Assembly: GCA_028287565.1 (NCBI GenBank)
Contig: JAQBPK010000054.1
Location: 25,169-89,168 of the forward strand
Direction of reading: 5' to 3'
Source of the DNA: Vulcanimicrobiota bacterium
GTDB taxonomy: Bacteria > Vulcanimicrobiota > Vulcanimicrobiia > Vulcanimicrobiales > Vulcanimicrobiaceae
DNA: 64,000 nucleotides
This document shows, piece by piece, positions 9,620 to 17,935 of the stretch. Position 1 is the first letter of the stretch, and every line of letters starts with the position of its first letter. The translations under genes and the position numbers were made by a program. The notes below the pieces were generated by a model. The model had not been told where the DNA came from, made no database searches, and saw only the letters and a list, made by a program, of their open reading frames with translations.

Positions 9620-9712
9620 CCGATATATCCTTAAAGATAATATATCAGAGAGAGGTGCGAGCGTCAACGCTTTACGGATACCTTGACAATGTATCCCTAA
9701 AGATAATACCCT
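9620..9712. promoter_or_regulatory. divergent promoter/operator region: sigma70-like promoter for transposase plus two TATCyyTAAAGATAATA repeats
   Basis: Minus strand TTGACG-N17-TATATT; repeats at ~9626-9640 and ~9693-9708. Confidence 0.55.
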
Positions 9713-9718
9713 GGGCGC

Positions 9719-9859
9719 ATGGCAAAGGTGAAGCTCGACGGTTTTCGGTGCGACCGATGCGGCCACGAATGGCTCCCGCGCGAGCCCGGCAAAGCGCCCG
9801 TGGCCTGCCCGAAGTGCAAGAGCCCGTATTGGAACACGCCGAGGCGCGAAAAGGCGTAG
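9719..9859 (+). CDS. 46-aa zinc-ribbon protein
   Basis: MAKVKLDGFRCDRCGHEWLPREPGKAPVACPKCKSPYWNTPRREKA; two CxxC. Confidence 0.7.
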   Translation: MAKVKLDGFRCDRCGHEWLPREPGKAPVACPKCKSPYWNTPRREKA

Positions 9860-9958
9860 AGCGGACACGCATCCTGCAGGATACACCTGCGGGCCGTCGC
9901 GCGCCCGAACCGCCGCGACCGATTGGCGGGGCTCGACAGGCGTGCTTTAATAGGGACA

Positions 9959-10174
9959 ATGGAGACAATGCGCTGCGGCGCGGAGCCGAACCCGCGCGTC
10001 GCCGTCGCGGGCGTTCAGGCAACCGCCGCGCTGTTCGTCAATGAGCGAGGCGAACCGGTCGGCGCAATCGACAGCCGGGGTAACCTCGGCATCACCGGGG
10101 CGCTGTTTACGGTACCTTCGGGATGGGAGACGGAAGAGTCGGCGGCTCCTGAACGGCCTGTGCCTCCACGATAA
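9959..10174 (+). CDS. hypothetical protein
   Basis: 71-aa ORF, overlaps convergent gene end. Confidence 0.35.
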   Translation: METMRCGAEPNPRVAVAGVQATAALFVNERGEPVGAIDSRGNLGITGALFTVPSGWETEESAAPERPVPPR

Positions 10175-10520
10175 AGTAGGCGTCGTCGCCGAGCATTGTG
10201 GGGGTGTACTCCATGTGCGTGGCTTCGGAACCCGCTCCCGCGCTAGCGTAGAACCGAATCGCCTGATACAGGCCCGGCGGAGCGTCTGGCGGGATTTGAA
10301 CCGTGATCGAAACGCGCCGGTCGCCGATCACGACGCTGAACGCGCTATTAAACTTGTAAGCCGCCCCGCCAATACGGCGATACTGCGCCGTTGCGCGCGC
10401 CTCAGCCGGAAACGGGCCGTCAAACTCGACTTCGAACGAAAACGAGTCCCCGCGCCGAACGCGCTTCGCGTTTTGCTCCATACTGCCCTGATCCCCTTCG
10501 GCTACCGGAGCGTCAATCAT
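10107..10520 (-). CDS. hypothetical protein
   Basis: MIDAPVAEGDQGSMEQNAKRVRRGDSFSFEVEFDGPFP... Confidence 0.5.
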   Translation of the reverse strand: MIDAPVAEGDQGSMEQNAKRVRRGDSFSFEVEFDGPFPAEARATAQYRRIGGAAYKFNSAFSVVIGDRRVSITVQIPPDAPPGLYQAIRFYASAGAGSEATHMEYTPTMLGDDAYFIVEAQAVQEPPTLPSPIPKVP

Positions 10521-10623
10521 ACTCGCCACGCGCCTCGACCGGCAACCCGCGCCGCTTTGGCGCACGTGTGCCAAACTCGCGGGGTCGCGCGCTATCGCAG
10601 CGCGGCGGCGGGCGCTAGACTTG

Positions 10624-10696
10624 ACGTAGGGACGGCGGCGCGCCGATCCGCGACGGGTCGGCCAACACCCTCGTCGTCGCCGTCCCTACGTTTTTC
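10624..10696 (+). terminator. long compound hairpin followed by T-tract
   Basis: ACGTAGGGACGGCG (10624-10637) perfectly inverted at 10678-10691, inner GCCGATCC/GGGTCGGC hairpin, then TTTTT. Confidence 0.5.
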
Positions 10697-10742
10697 GGAC
10701 GCCTACGTGGTCACTGAGAGCGCAGAACGGCGCTCGCCAAGC

Positions 10743-10982
10743 CTAGTAGGCGATGTTGATGTTCCTGAGGCCCGGAAAAATCTCTGGCCCGGGAAACTGC
10801 TCATTCATTGCGTCGGTCGCGAAGTCAGAGAGGCTACTCGATTCCACGGGCCGCTTGGCCTTGATTTCGGAATCATTCTGCATATCGTAGTCGAGATACA
10901 GCGTGAAGCCGTCGAAGCGATTGATCGTCAGTCCACGGGTTGCGAGCCGCGCTGCATATGCGGCGAGCCTTGCGTCTGCCAT
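10743..10982 (-). CDS. hypothetical protein
   Basis: 79-aa ORF. Confidence 0.5.
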   Translation of the reverse strand: MADARLAAYAARLATRGLTINRFDGFTLYLDYDMQNDSEIKAKRPVESSSLSDFATDAMNEQFPGPEIFPGLRNINIAY

Positions 10983-11207
10983 AGGCGCCTCCTACCCAGA
11001 GTGGCCCACTTTTTGGGCAACCCGCGCCTTATTCGGGCAGCGCGGGTTAGATGGGCAAAGCCGCGCCGTCGTGGAGCCGCCGTTCTGCGAAGACGGAGCG
11101 CCCCATGCTCGCTATTGGTGCCGAGCCTGCTCCGAGCAACTCTACGCCACGGGCTGAGCGCCCGACCAAACGGTAGGCCAGCCCCTCGCGTTGAATAGCA
11201 CGAACAG

Positions 11208-11504
11208 GTGTCTGACCACCGCGCGCGGGACGCGACCCGCCTTTCGGACTTCGCGCCCGACGAGCTCGACGCGATCGAGCGGGGCCTCGTCGCTGTCGCG
11301 TACGAGATCGGGGAGCGCGGAACGCTCACGATGTCGGTTTCGCGGGGCCGGATATGCGACTGGGCCGCACTGATACCGGTACGCGGCGCACGCGACTCCG
11401 ACGGGCTCAGGCGCCGCCTTGACGCTTGGCGGGAGGTTCACGTCCCGGCCGGGGCCAACGTGGTGGACGGGCTGCTGCGCGTCCTCGCGCCGGACCCCCG
11501 ATGA
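11208..11504 (+). CDS. hypothetical protein
   Basis: 98-aa ORF in rightward run. Confidence 0.5.
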   Translation: MSDHRARDATRLSDFAPDELDAIERGLVAVAYEIGERGTLTMSVSRGRICDWAALIPVRGARDSDGLRRRLDAWREVHVPAGANVVDGLLRVLAPDPR

Positions 11505-11625
11505 ACGCGGCACCTCCGCTACTCGTCGCCACAACCGAATCGCGGCACACCCACCGGGACCCCCCGCACGGCCGCCGCTCAACGCCCCGTTCGGACGACG
11601 GGCGATTCGCGCTGGAGGCGATCAC

Positions 11626-12381
11626 GTGCACGATGCGATCCGCGACTTGAGCCGAGGACAAACGCTCGACGATCTGCTGGACGAGACGGAGCGGATCGCG
11701 GCCGACGGTGTGGTCGCGGCACGCGCGCGGTTCCGCACGGCCGCCGAGCTCGACGTGCTCGCGACCGCGATGGGCGCCGTGGAGGTCATCGACGGGACGA
11801 CGGGCCCGCGCATCGTGATCCCGCGCGAGCCGCGCATCGTACGAAGCATCACGATCGAGGAAGCGGACGCGGCCGGGCCCGCCGACTATGGCGTCACGTC
11901 GCCCGACGCCGTGATCGCGCGCGAGGACGCCCGGCACGGCGGCTTCGACGGCGACCCCGACCAGGTGCCGGGGTCGACGTACGCCGACCTCGAGGAATGC
12001 GCGGCCGGGAAACGGCGCGTCCGCGGCGCGAGCGGCGGCGACCAGGGGCCCAAGGCGCGACGAACCGGCGGCGCCGGCTCGATGGCGGGGCCGACGAAGG
12101 TGAGCCAGGAGAATTGGGACCACGAGCGCGGGGTGACGGGCGGCAAGGTCCGCCCCGTCGTCGTCGGCGCTCGCGTCACGCACGAATCGAAGGACGTGCT
12201 CGACGCCGACCAAAGCGCGTCGAACGGCGAGGTAATGGAGTCGGTCGCGATCGTGATGCGCAAGACGGGCCGCACGAAGCAGCAGGTGCTCGACGAGTTG
12301 AGCCGGCTCGCCGAGACGGGGATGATCGATCCGGACGTCGCCGATGCGCTGCCGACGCCGGTGAAGTCGAGCGCGGCGTGA
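11626..12381 (+). CDS. hypothetical protein
   Basis: GTG start; coupled to downstream Cys-rich gene. Confidence 0.5.
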   Translation: MHDAIRDLSRGQTLDDLLDETERIAADGVVAARARFRTAAELDVLATAMGAVEVIDGTTGPRIVIPREPRIVRSITIEEADAAGPADYGVTSPDAVIAREDARHGGFDGDPDQVPGSTYADLEECAAGKRRVRGASGGDQGPKARRTGGAGSMAGPTKVSQENWDHERGVTGGKVRPVVVGARVTHESKDVLDADQSASNGEVMESVAIVMRKTGRTKQQVLDELSRLAETGMIDPDVADALPTPVKSSAA

Positions 12382-12578
12382 GCAACGGATTCTGGCGGTG
12401 TGGATCGTGCGGCGCGGAGCACCCGAACAGTGAAGTCCACAAGCCGGGCTGCAAGAACACGGTGTGTCGGGGGTGTCATCTGCGTGGACGGCACCGAGAC
12501 GGCTGTTTGCGCGCTCCGGTTGACGCCGAGCACCCCGAGGTGAGAAAATTGGTGCACGCGATAGACCGGGACCGTTAA
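12378..12578 (+). CDS. Cys-rich zinc-finger-like small protein
   Basis: CGSCGAEHPNSEVHKPGCKNTVCRGCHLRGRHRDGC. Confidence 0.6.
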   Translation: MSNGFWRCGSCGAEHPNSEVHKPGCKNTVCRGCHLRGRHRDGCLRAPVDAEHPEVRKLVHAIDRDR

Positions 12579-12600
12579 CGGTCGCCGGTTTCTTCTTTTC
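12563..12600 (+). terminator. stem-loop terminator with stop codon in the palindrome
   Basis: GACCGTTAACGGTC perfect palindrome flanked by CCGG/CCGG then TTTCTTCTTTT. Confidence 0.6.
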
Positions 12601-12608
12601 CGGCCGAG

Positions 12609-12836
12609 GTGACGATGCGCGCGAGCGAGCGTTCGGACTTCTACGGTTGGGTTCTCGATCCGCCGCCGTCCCTCGCGATCGTCCGCGACGCGCATGGGCG
12701 CAAGGCGGAAACCGCGGTCGAGGCTGATGCGCGCGAGCGACGGCGCAAGACGATGCCGGCTCCCAAGGGTCGGCGACGGGGGCCGCGGGGACGGGTCGAC
12801 GACGTCGCGTTTCACGACGAACCGACGCGCGAATAA
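12609..12836 (+). CDS. hypothetical protein
   Basis: 75-aa ORF upstream of integrase. Confidence 0.35.
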   Translation: MTMRASERSDFYGWVLDPPPSLAIVRDAHGRKAETAVEADARERRRKTMPAPKGRRRGPRGRVDDVAFHDEPTRE

Positions 12837-12924
12837 CCAGAGCCGCCGCGACGACAAATACGCACGATAACACCCGTTCTCGTTCCTGCACGACCGAGTA
12901 CATAGAAGAGAGGCGGGTCCGACG

Positions 12925-13818
12925 ATGGCCGACGCGATCGTGCTCGTCGAACCCGCACTGCCGGCTGAAAAACGCGCTTATAAAATAAGCGACGGACGCA
13001 GGCCGACCGATCCCGAGCTGATCGACCTCTGGCTGCACGGTCGACCGCGCAACACCGTCACGGCCTACCGACGTGACGTGCGCCGGATGCTCGACTTCAT
13101 CGGCGTCCCGATCGGGGCCGTCCGACTCGTCGACCTTCACGCCTTCGCTGACTCGCTCGTCGGCGAACCTGCGACACGCAAGCGCGTGCTGAGCGCGACG
13201 AAGAGCCTACTGAAGTTCCTGGCCACGGCCGGCGCGATCGAGTACAACGTCGGCGCAGCGCTACGCGTGCCAAAGGGCCGCGACGCCCTGGCGGACCGGA
13301 TCCTCACCAAGGCCGACACGAAAAAGTTGCTCCGCTCGGGGCGACGGCCGCGCGACACCGCGCTACTGCGCCTGCTCTACGAGGGCGGCTTCCGCCGCGG
13401 CGAGCTCGCATCGCTGCGCTGGGTCGGAGTCGTTGCCGGCGAGGGATGCGCCTACGTCACCGTCGTGGGTAAGGGTTCGAAGACCCGGACCGTCCGCATC
13501 TCCAGCGACACGCTGGCCGCGCTCAACGCTCTCCGGGGCGAGGCGGCTGACGATGCGCCGGTCTTCACCGGACGACGCGGTGCCGCGCTCTCGGAGTCGC
13601 AGGTCTGGCGCGTCGTTCGCGGCGCTGCGAAGCGGGCGGGGCTGACCAAGCCGGTCAGTCCGCACTTCCTGCGACACGCGCACGCCTCGCACGCGCTCGA
13701 CGCCGGCGCCCCGATCGCGCTCGTCCGCGACACGCTCGGCCATTCGAGCGTCGCGGTCACGGACCGCTACCTTCACGCACGGCCAACCGAATCGAGCGGC
13801 AAGTACCTGCGGCTCTGA
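12925..13818 (+). CDS. tyrosine recombinase/integrase
   Basis: RLLYEGGFRRGELASLRW, SPHFLRHAHASHALDAGAPIALVRDTLGHSSVAVTDRYLH. Confidence 0.92.
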   Translation: MADAIVLVEPALPAEKRAYKISDGRRPTDPELIDLWLHGRPRNTVTAYRRDVRRMLDFIGVPIGAVRLVDLHAFADSLVGEPATRKRVLSATKSLLKFLATAGAIEYNVGAALRVPKGRDALADRILTKADTKKLLRSGRRPRDTALLRLLYEGGFRRGELASLRWVGVVAGEGCAYVTVVGKGSKTRTVRISSDTLAALNALRGEAADDAPVFTGRRGAALSESQVWRVVRGAAKRAGLTKPVSPHFLRHAHASHALDAGAPIALVRDTLGHSSVAVTDRYLHARPTESSGKYLRL

Positions 13819-13897
13819 CCATCGCGGCGCGCCGTAAGATTTCGGTGCGGTTTCTGTCCGCCCGAATGTCCCCACCCACCGACACTGAGAGGTGCCT

Positions 13898-14194
13898 ATG
13901 TCCTGGTATGTTCAATGCGCCGGCAAACCCGGTCCCGCGCTCGCTTCAGAGATCGAAAAGCAGTTCGATAACGCTCGGCGCGGCTGCGCGAACAATCCCG
14001 CCGAAGTCGCCGCGATCAACGCCCAAGCGGCACTTGTCGTAGTCGGCCTCCAGAATCTCACGAGCGACAAGGCCGCGGTCGCGATCTTCGCGTCCGGCCA
14101 CTACGTCCCGCGCAGCGAGTACAGCGGCGGCGCTACGCCCGAGCAGTTTCGCTGCGAGACGAAGGTCGAAACGCTCCTCAATTGGGCTGACTAG
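13898..14194 (+). CDS. hypothetical protein
   Basis: MSWYVQCAGKPGPALASEIEKQFDNA... Confidence 0.55.
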   Translation: MSWYVQCAGKPGPALASEIEKQFDNARRGCANNPAEVAAINAQAALVVVGLQNLTSDKAAVAIFASGHYVPRSEYSGGATPEQFRCETKVETLLNWAD

Positions 14195-14296
14195 CCTCAA
14201 CCCGTCCGCCGCCCAGCGCGCGCTCACCACGTCATCGACCGATGGGCCGACGACGCGGGGCGGCGGTCTTCACCTTTCGTCCGCGAGAAAGCACCG

Positions 14297-14518
14297 ATGA
14301 TGAGCGATGCCGAGAAGGGCCGTACGATCGTCGCGGTTGCTACTGCCTTCGAAGGCGTGCGCAACGGCGGCGAAGCGCACTGCTGCGCACGCTGCTCGCT
14401 GATGTTTCCGGCGCTGACCGAGAGCGGGAAGTGCGCGTTGTGCCGCCTTGGCGCATGGTTCGCCACGGCGACGCTTGACGATCTCGCTCGCTTCACGTGG
14501 ATGGGGACCTTATGCTGA
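14297..14518 (+). CDS. small Cys-rich protein
   Basis: CCARCSLMF...GKCALC. Confidence 0.5.
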   Translation: MMSDAEKGRTIVAVATAFEGVRNGGEAHCCARCSLMFPALTESGKCALCRLGAWFATATLDDLARFTWMGTLC

Positions 14519-14766
14519 CCGACCTCCCCGCGCACGTGCTGCGCCTCGACAACGCGGTCGCGGCGGCGGTTGCGATTCTTGGCAGAGGTATAGTCCGCCA
14601 AGTAAGTGCGGATTCGACCGCATTTGTCAATCTATCCCGCGCCCGCGTCATCCTCGGTCTCGACGCCTGTCGACTCTGCAACGGCTCGCGCCGCTCGCCT
14701 GAGACCGGCGACCCCTGCGAAGTCTGCACGGTCGTCGGCGGTTCGTGGTATCCGGTGGTGCCGTGA
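14512..14766 (+). CDS. small zinc-finger-like protein
   Basis: CRLCNGSRRSPETGDPCEVC. Confidence 0.5.
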   Translation: MLTDLPAHVLRLDNAVAAAVAILGRGIVRQVSADSTAFVNLSRARVILGLDACRLCNGSRRSPETGDPCEVCTVVGGSWYPVVP

Positions 14767-15023
14767 ACTGGCCTGAGACGATCCTCGCGCTGTGCGCGCT
14801 GCTGGGCTCCGGCGCGATCGCCGCGGTGCTGCATTCCGCGATGCACGACCGCAAGCCCCGCGCGCCGCGACGCCGACGGTGCTACTGCACGCGCCACACC
14901 GGGCTTCCAGGGCGCGGCTACTGCGGAACGAGCGCACCGGCGCCAGTGATGCCGATGACCGGCCCTTTCGGCGATCTGCCGCCGACAAAGATGCGCCAAA
15001 CCGACACCGGGGCCCGAGGATGA
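14763..15023 (+). CDS. small membrane protein
   Basis: N-terminal TM ILALCALLGSGAIAAVL. Confidence 0.45.
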   Translation: MNWPETILALCALLGSGAIAAVLHSAMHDRKPRAPRRRRCYCTRHTGLPGRGYCGTSAPAPVMPMTGPFGDLPPTKMRQTDTGARG

Positions 15024-15184
15024 CCGACCGCATCGTGTTCATCGACGACGAGCCGCTCGGCGCCAGTCGCATGCCGGACCGCATCGACGGTTGCAGCGTG
15101 CCGTACGGCCAGTTCGTGGCCGACTGGAACGGCGAGAACGAACCGGACGCCGACGACGTGGAGCGCCTCCGTGACGAAGACTGA
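15020..15184 (+). CDS. small acidic hypothetical protein
   Basis: ATGA-coupled 54-aa ORF. Confidence 0.45.
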   Translation: MTDRIVFIDDEPLGASRMPDRIDGCSVPYGQFVADWNGENEPDADDVERLRDED

Positions 15185-15626
15185 GCCGGCGCACTTCGCC
15201 TCGCGCATCGGACCCGGCGCCGTGCACGTCGATGGCCGCCGGATCGAATACGCGCTCGCGCCGTGCAACCTCACGACGCCGCGCCTGCACATCCTCGACC
15301 TGTTTCCGTGCGGCGATGAACGCGCGCGACTCACGTTCTCGTTGCAAGGTGTCACGGACGACGCGACGCCCGACCAGCTGTACGACTTCGTCGCGCCGCA
15401 CATCTACCGCCGAGCCGCCGCGTTCATCCGCGGCTGCGACGAGAACGACGTCGCGCTGCCGCACCGCTACGCGAGCTTCCCGTTCGGGATGACCGAGGAC
15501 GAGATCGCGGCGAGCAACGCAGAGCTCCGGGCCATCATCGGGCGCATGGGAGTAAGCGCCGAGTCGGCCGCGTTCGACGCGAAGGTTTCCAGGCTCGAAG
15601 ACCACCGCCGCAGGCGCGCGTCGTGA
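15171..15626 (+). CDS. hypothetical protein
   Basis: 151-aa ORF upstream of terminase. Confidence 0.6.
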   Translation: MTKTEPAHFASRIGPGAVHVDGRRIEYALAPCNLTTPRLHILDLFPCGDERARLTFSLQGVTDDATPDQLYDFVAPHIYRRAAAFIRGCDENDVALPHRYASFPFGMTEDEIAASNAELRAIIGRMGVSAESAAFDAKVSRLEDHRRRRAS

Positions 15627-15835
15627 GCGAAGCCAGCATTCGCGCCGCACATCGTTTCACGGGCGCCGACCAAGCCAGCGGCCACGCGACGGTGTGCTAC
15701 TGCTCGTGCGGCGCGCGCTGGTATGATTCGCTGCTGGACTGCCCGGCACTCGAAGCGGCACTGGACGAGCTGCATCTGGCGCGCATTAATGACGACGGCG
15801 CGCCGCACGCTTCGTTCGACAGAACCGCGTCCTAG
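15623..15835 (+). CDS. hypothetical protein
   Basis: ATG/GTGA-coupled 70-aa ORF. Confidence 0.5.
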   Translation: MSEASIRAAHRFTGADQASGHATVCYCSCGARWYDSLLDCPALEAALDELHLARINDDGAPHASFDRTAS

Positions 15836-15853
15836 CGACGCCCGGAGGTCTCG

Positions 15854-16351
15854 ATGGCTCGGAAGGGTGACGGCAAACCGACGCCGCCGAAGTCGCGGAA
15901 GCGCGTGCCGTCCGACAAACCGGGACAGCCTCGCGCGCGTACCGCACAGCAGCTGGAGCGCCAGGAGAAGGCATTCCTCGCCAGCGTCATCGACGGCAAG
16001 AGCGTCCGCGAGATCGCGGCCGAGCTCGGCGTTGACAAGGACACCGTGGTCTCGGACATCCGCCACGAAGAGCAGCGCCGGGCCGATGAGAACGCCGAGC
16101 GCCGCGAGGCGGACAAGGCCCGCTCGATCGCGTTCTACGAGACGGTCGCCCGCCGGGCGTTGCGCCGTGCCGAGATCAGCGACGAGATTCTCGAGCAAAT
16201 CCGCGACGGCGCGGAGTGCGAGAAGAAGGTCTCGGACCGCTCGTTCGATGCCGCGCTAAAGGCCCGGGAGCGGATCGACAAGTTGATCGGCCTCGACGCG
16301 CCGACGAAGGTCGACCTCGGCCTGCAGCAGTTGATGGACGCCTTGGAGTAG
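15854..16351 (+). CDS. terS: terminase small subunit (HTH, candidate)
   Basis: HTH-like SVREIAAELGVDKDTVVSDIR, directly upstream of terL. Confidence 0.65.
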   Translation: MARKGDGKPTPPKSRKRVPSDKPGQPRARTAQQLERQEKAFLASVIDGKSVREIAAELGVDKDTVVSDIRHEEQRRADENAERREADKARSIAFYETVARRALRRAEISDEILEQIRDGAECEKKVSDRSFDAALKARERIDKLIGLDAPTKVDLGLQQLMDALE

Positions 16352-16353
16352 AG

Positions 16354-17868
16354 ATGCCGAACGTCATCCGCTCCGATGCGCAGAAGCGGGCGGCGTTCGC
16401 GGAACGGCTGCGCCGGTACAAAGACGACCCGATCGGCTTCTGCCGCGACGTGCTCGACATGGATCCGCACGAGGGGCAGCAGCGTTGGCTCACGGAGTCC
16501 GGAGCGGGCCAGTGGCAGCCCGTCGACGTGAAGAGTCGCGCGCTAACGTGGCGCTGGCGCACGAGCGAGAACGCGCTCACGACCGGCAACCGCTGGGGCA
16601 AGTCGCACACCGCGGCCGCCAAGCGCATCTGGAAGGCCGTCTACCGCAAGGGTTGGGACGACGCGATCAAGGCCGCGATGCGCAAGAAGCACGCGCCGTA
16701 TCGCGGAATCAATATCTCGCTGACGGCGGACCAAGCCGGGCTCGTGTGGCGCAAGGCGTTCGGGATGCTGCAGGGGCCCAAGGCGGCCTGGCTGCTGCGC
16801 GACGTGAAGATGACGCCGTTTCCGACGTTCGAGTTCCTCAACGGCGCGCTGTTCGAAGCCCGCTCCACCGCGCGTGACGGCTTTCACCTGCTGGGCAACG
16901 ACTACGACGACGTCAACTGGGACGAAGCTGCCTTCGAACCAAAGTTCGGTTCGATCCTCGACAACGTGCTTCGGATGCGGTTGGTCGACCGGCGCGGTAC
17001 GCTCGACTACACGTCGACGGGCAACGGCCGCAACGAGTACGGCCGCTTCTTCCTCGAAGCGCGGGCGGGGAAACTTCCCGGCGTCTACGCCCAAACTGGG
17101 CCAAGCTACGAAAACCCACACGTTCCGGCCGATGAAGTCAAGAGAATCGCGGATCGCGTATCGGATCAAAAGCGCCGGCAAAACATCGGCGGCGAGATCG
17201 TCGACAACGGCGGCGACTTCTTCCCCGGCGATGACATCACAGCGTTCTGGGACTCCGACCTCAACGACCAGATCGACATCGTCAGCCGCGACGACGAGCA
17301 GATCCCGACGCGCATCCGCCTCATGCTTGGTGGGCAGGCGTGGGAGACGCGGTATCCGTCGCATCGGTACGTGCACGGCTGGGACCTAGCGGAACGCAAA
17401 GACTGGGCGACCGGATTCACGATCGACACGACGACGATGGTCGACGCGGACGGACGACCGCTCCGCATGCCGGTCGTCGAGTACGAGCGCTTTCACAAGC
17501 AAGGTTGGAAGCACGTCTACGCTCGCATCCGCGATCGCCACGCGCGATACGGCGGATCGGCGCGCGGCGTGACGGTCGTAGACTCAACCGGCGTCGGCGA
17601 CACCGTCGTCGAGGAGCTCGAAGACATCAGGGCCGAGGGCTATTGGTTCACCGGGCCCGCCAAAGACGATCTGCTCGCGAACTTGCAATCAGCGCTCAGC
17701 ACGCGCGAAGTCCGTGGCTTCTTCGTCGAGCAAGTCAACGACGAGCTGAGCTTCTACGACCGCAACGACAAAGGGCTCGTGAAAGACTGCGTCATGGGGC
17801 TCGCGCTCGCGGTGCTCTGGGCGATGCGCAACAAGCCGCGCCCGATGCTCCTTCCCCGCCTCGTCTAA
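16354..17868 (+). CDS. terL: terminase large subunit
   Basis: GNRWGKSHTAAAK Walker A-like, NWDEAAFEPKFG Walker B-like, nuclease-like HGWDLAERKDWATGFTID. Confidence 0.88.
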   Translation: MPNVIRSDAQKRAAFAERLRRYKDDPIGFCRDVLDMDPHEGQQRWLTESGAGQWQPVDVKSRALTWRWRTSENALTTGNRWGKSHTAAAKRIWKAVYRKGWDDAIKAAMRKKHAPYRGINISLTADQAGLVWRKAFGMLQGPKAAWLLRDVKMTPFPTFEFLNGALFEARSTARDGFHLLGNDYDDVNWDEAAFEPKFGSILDNVLRMRLVDRRGTLDYTSTGNGRNEYGRFFLEARAGKLPGVYAQTGPSYENPHVPADEVKRIADRVSDQKRRQNIGGEIVDNGGDFFPGDDITAFWDSDLNDQIDIVSRDDEQIPTRIRLMLGGQAWETRYPSHRYVHGWDLAERKDWATGFTIDTTTMVDADGRPLRMPVVEYERFHKQGWKHVYARIRDRHARYGGSARGVTVVDSTGVGDTVVEELEDIRAEGYWFTGPAKDDLLANLQSALSTREVRGFFVEQVNDELSFYDRNDKGLVKDCVMGLALAVLWAMRNKPRPMLLPRLV

Positions 17869-17893
17869 CCGCTCACCACTACCGGAGGTCGCG

Positions 17894-17935
17894 ATGTCCA
17901 AACACGCCGCGACCGCCACCGGATTGTGCGCGTGA
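17894..17935 (+). CDS. 13-aa leader peptide MSKHAATATGLCA coupled to portal
   Basis: Good SD GGAGGT upstream; stop overlaps portal GTG (GTGA). Confidence 0.4.
   Translation: MSKHAATATGLCA

Noticed and set aside
12970-12995. CGCTTATAAAATAAGCG palindrome as promoter/operator
   Set aside because: Lies within the integrase coding sequence (KRAYKISDG); no adjacent gene start to regulate.
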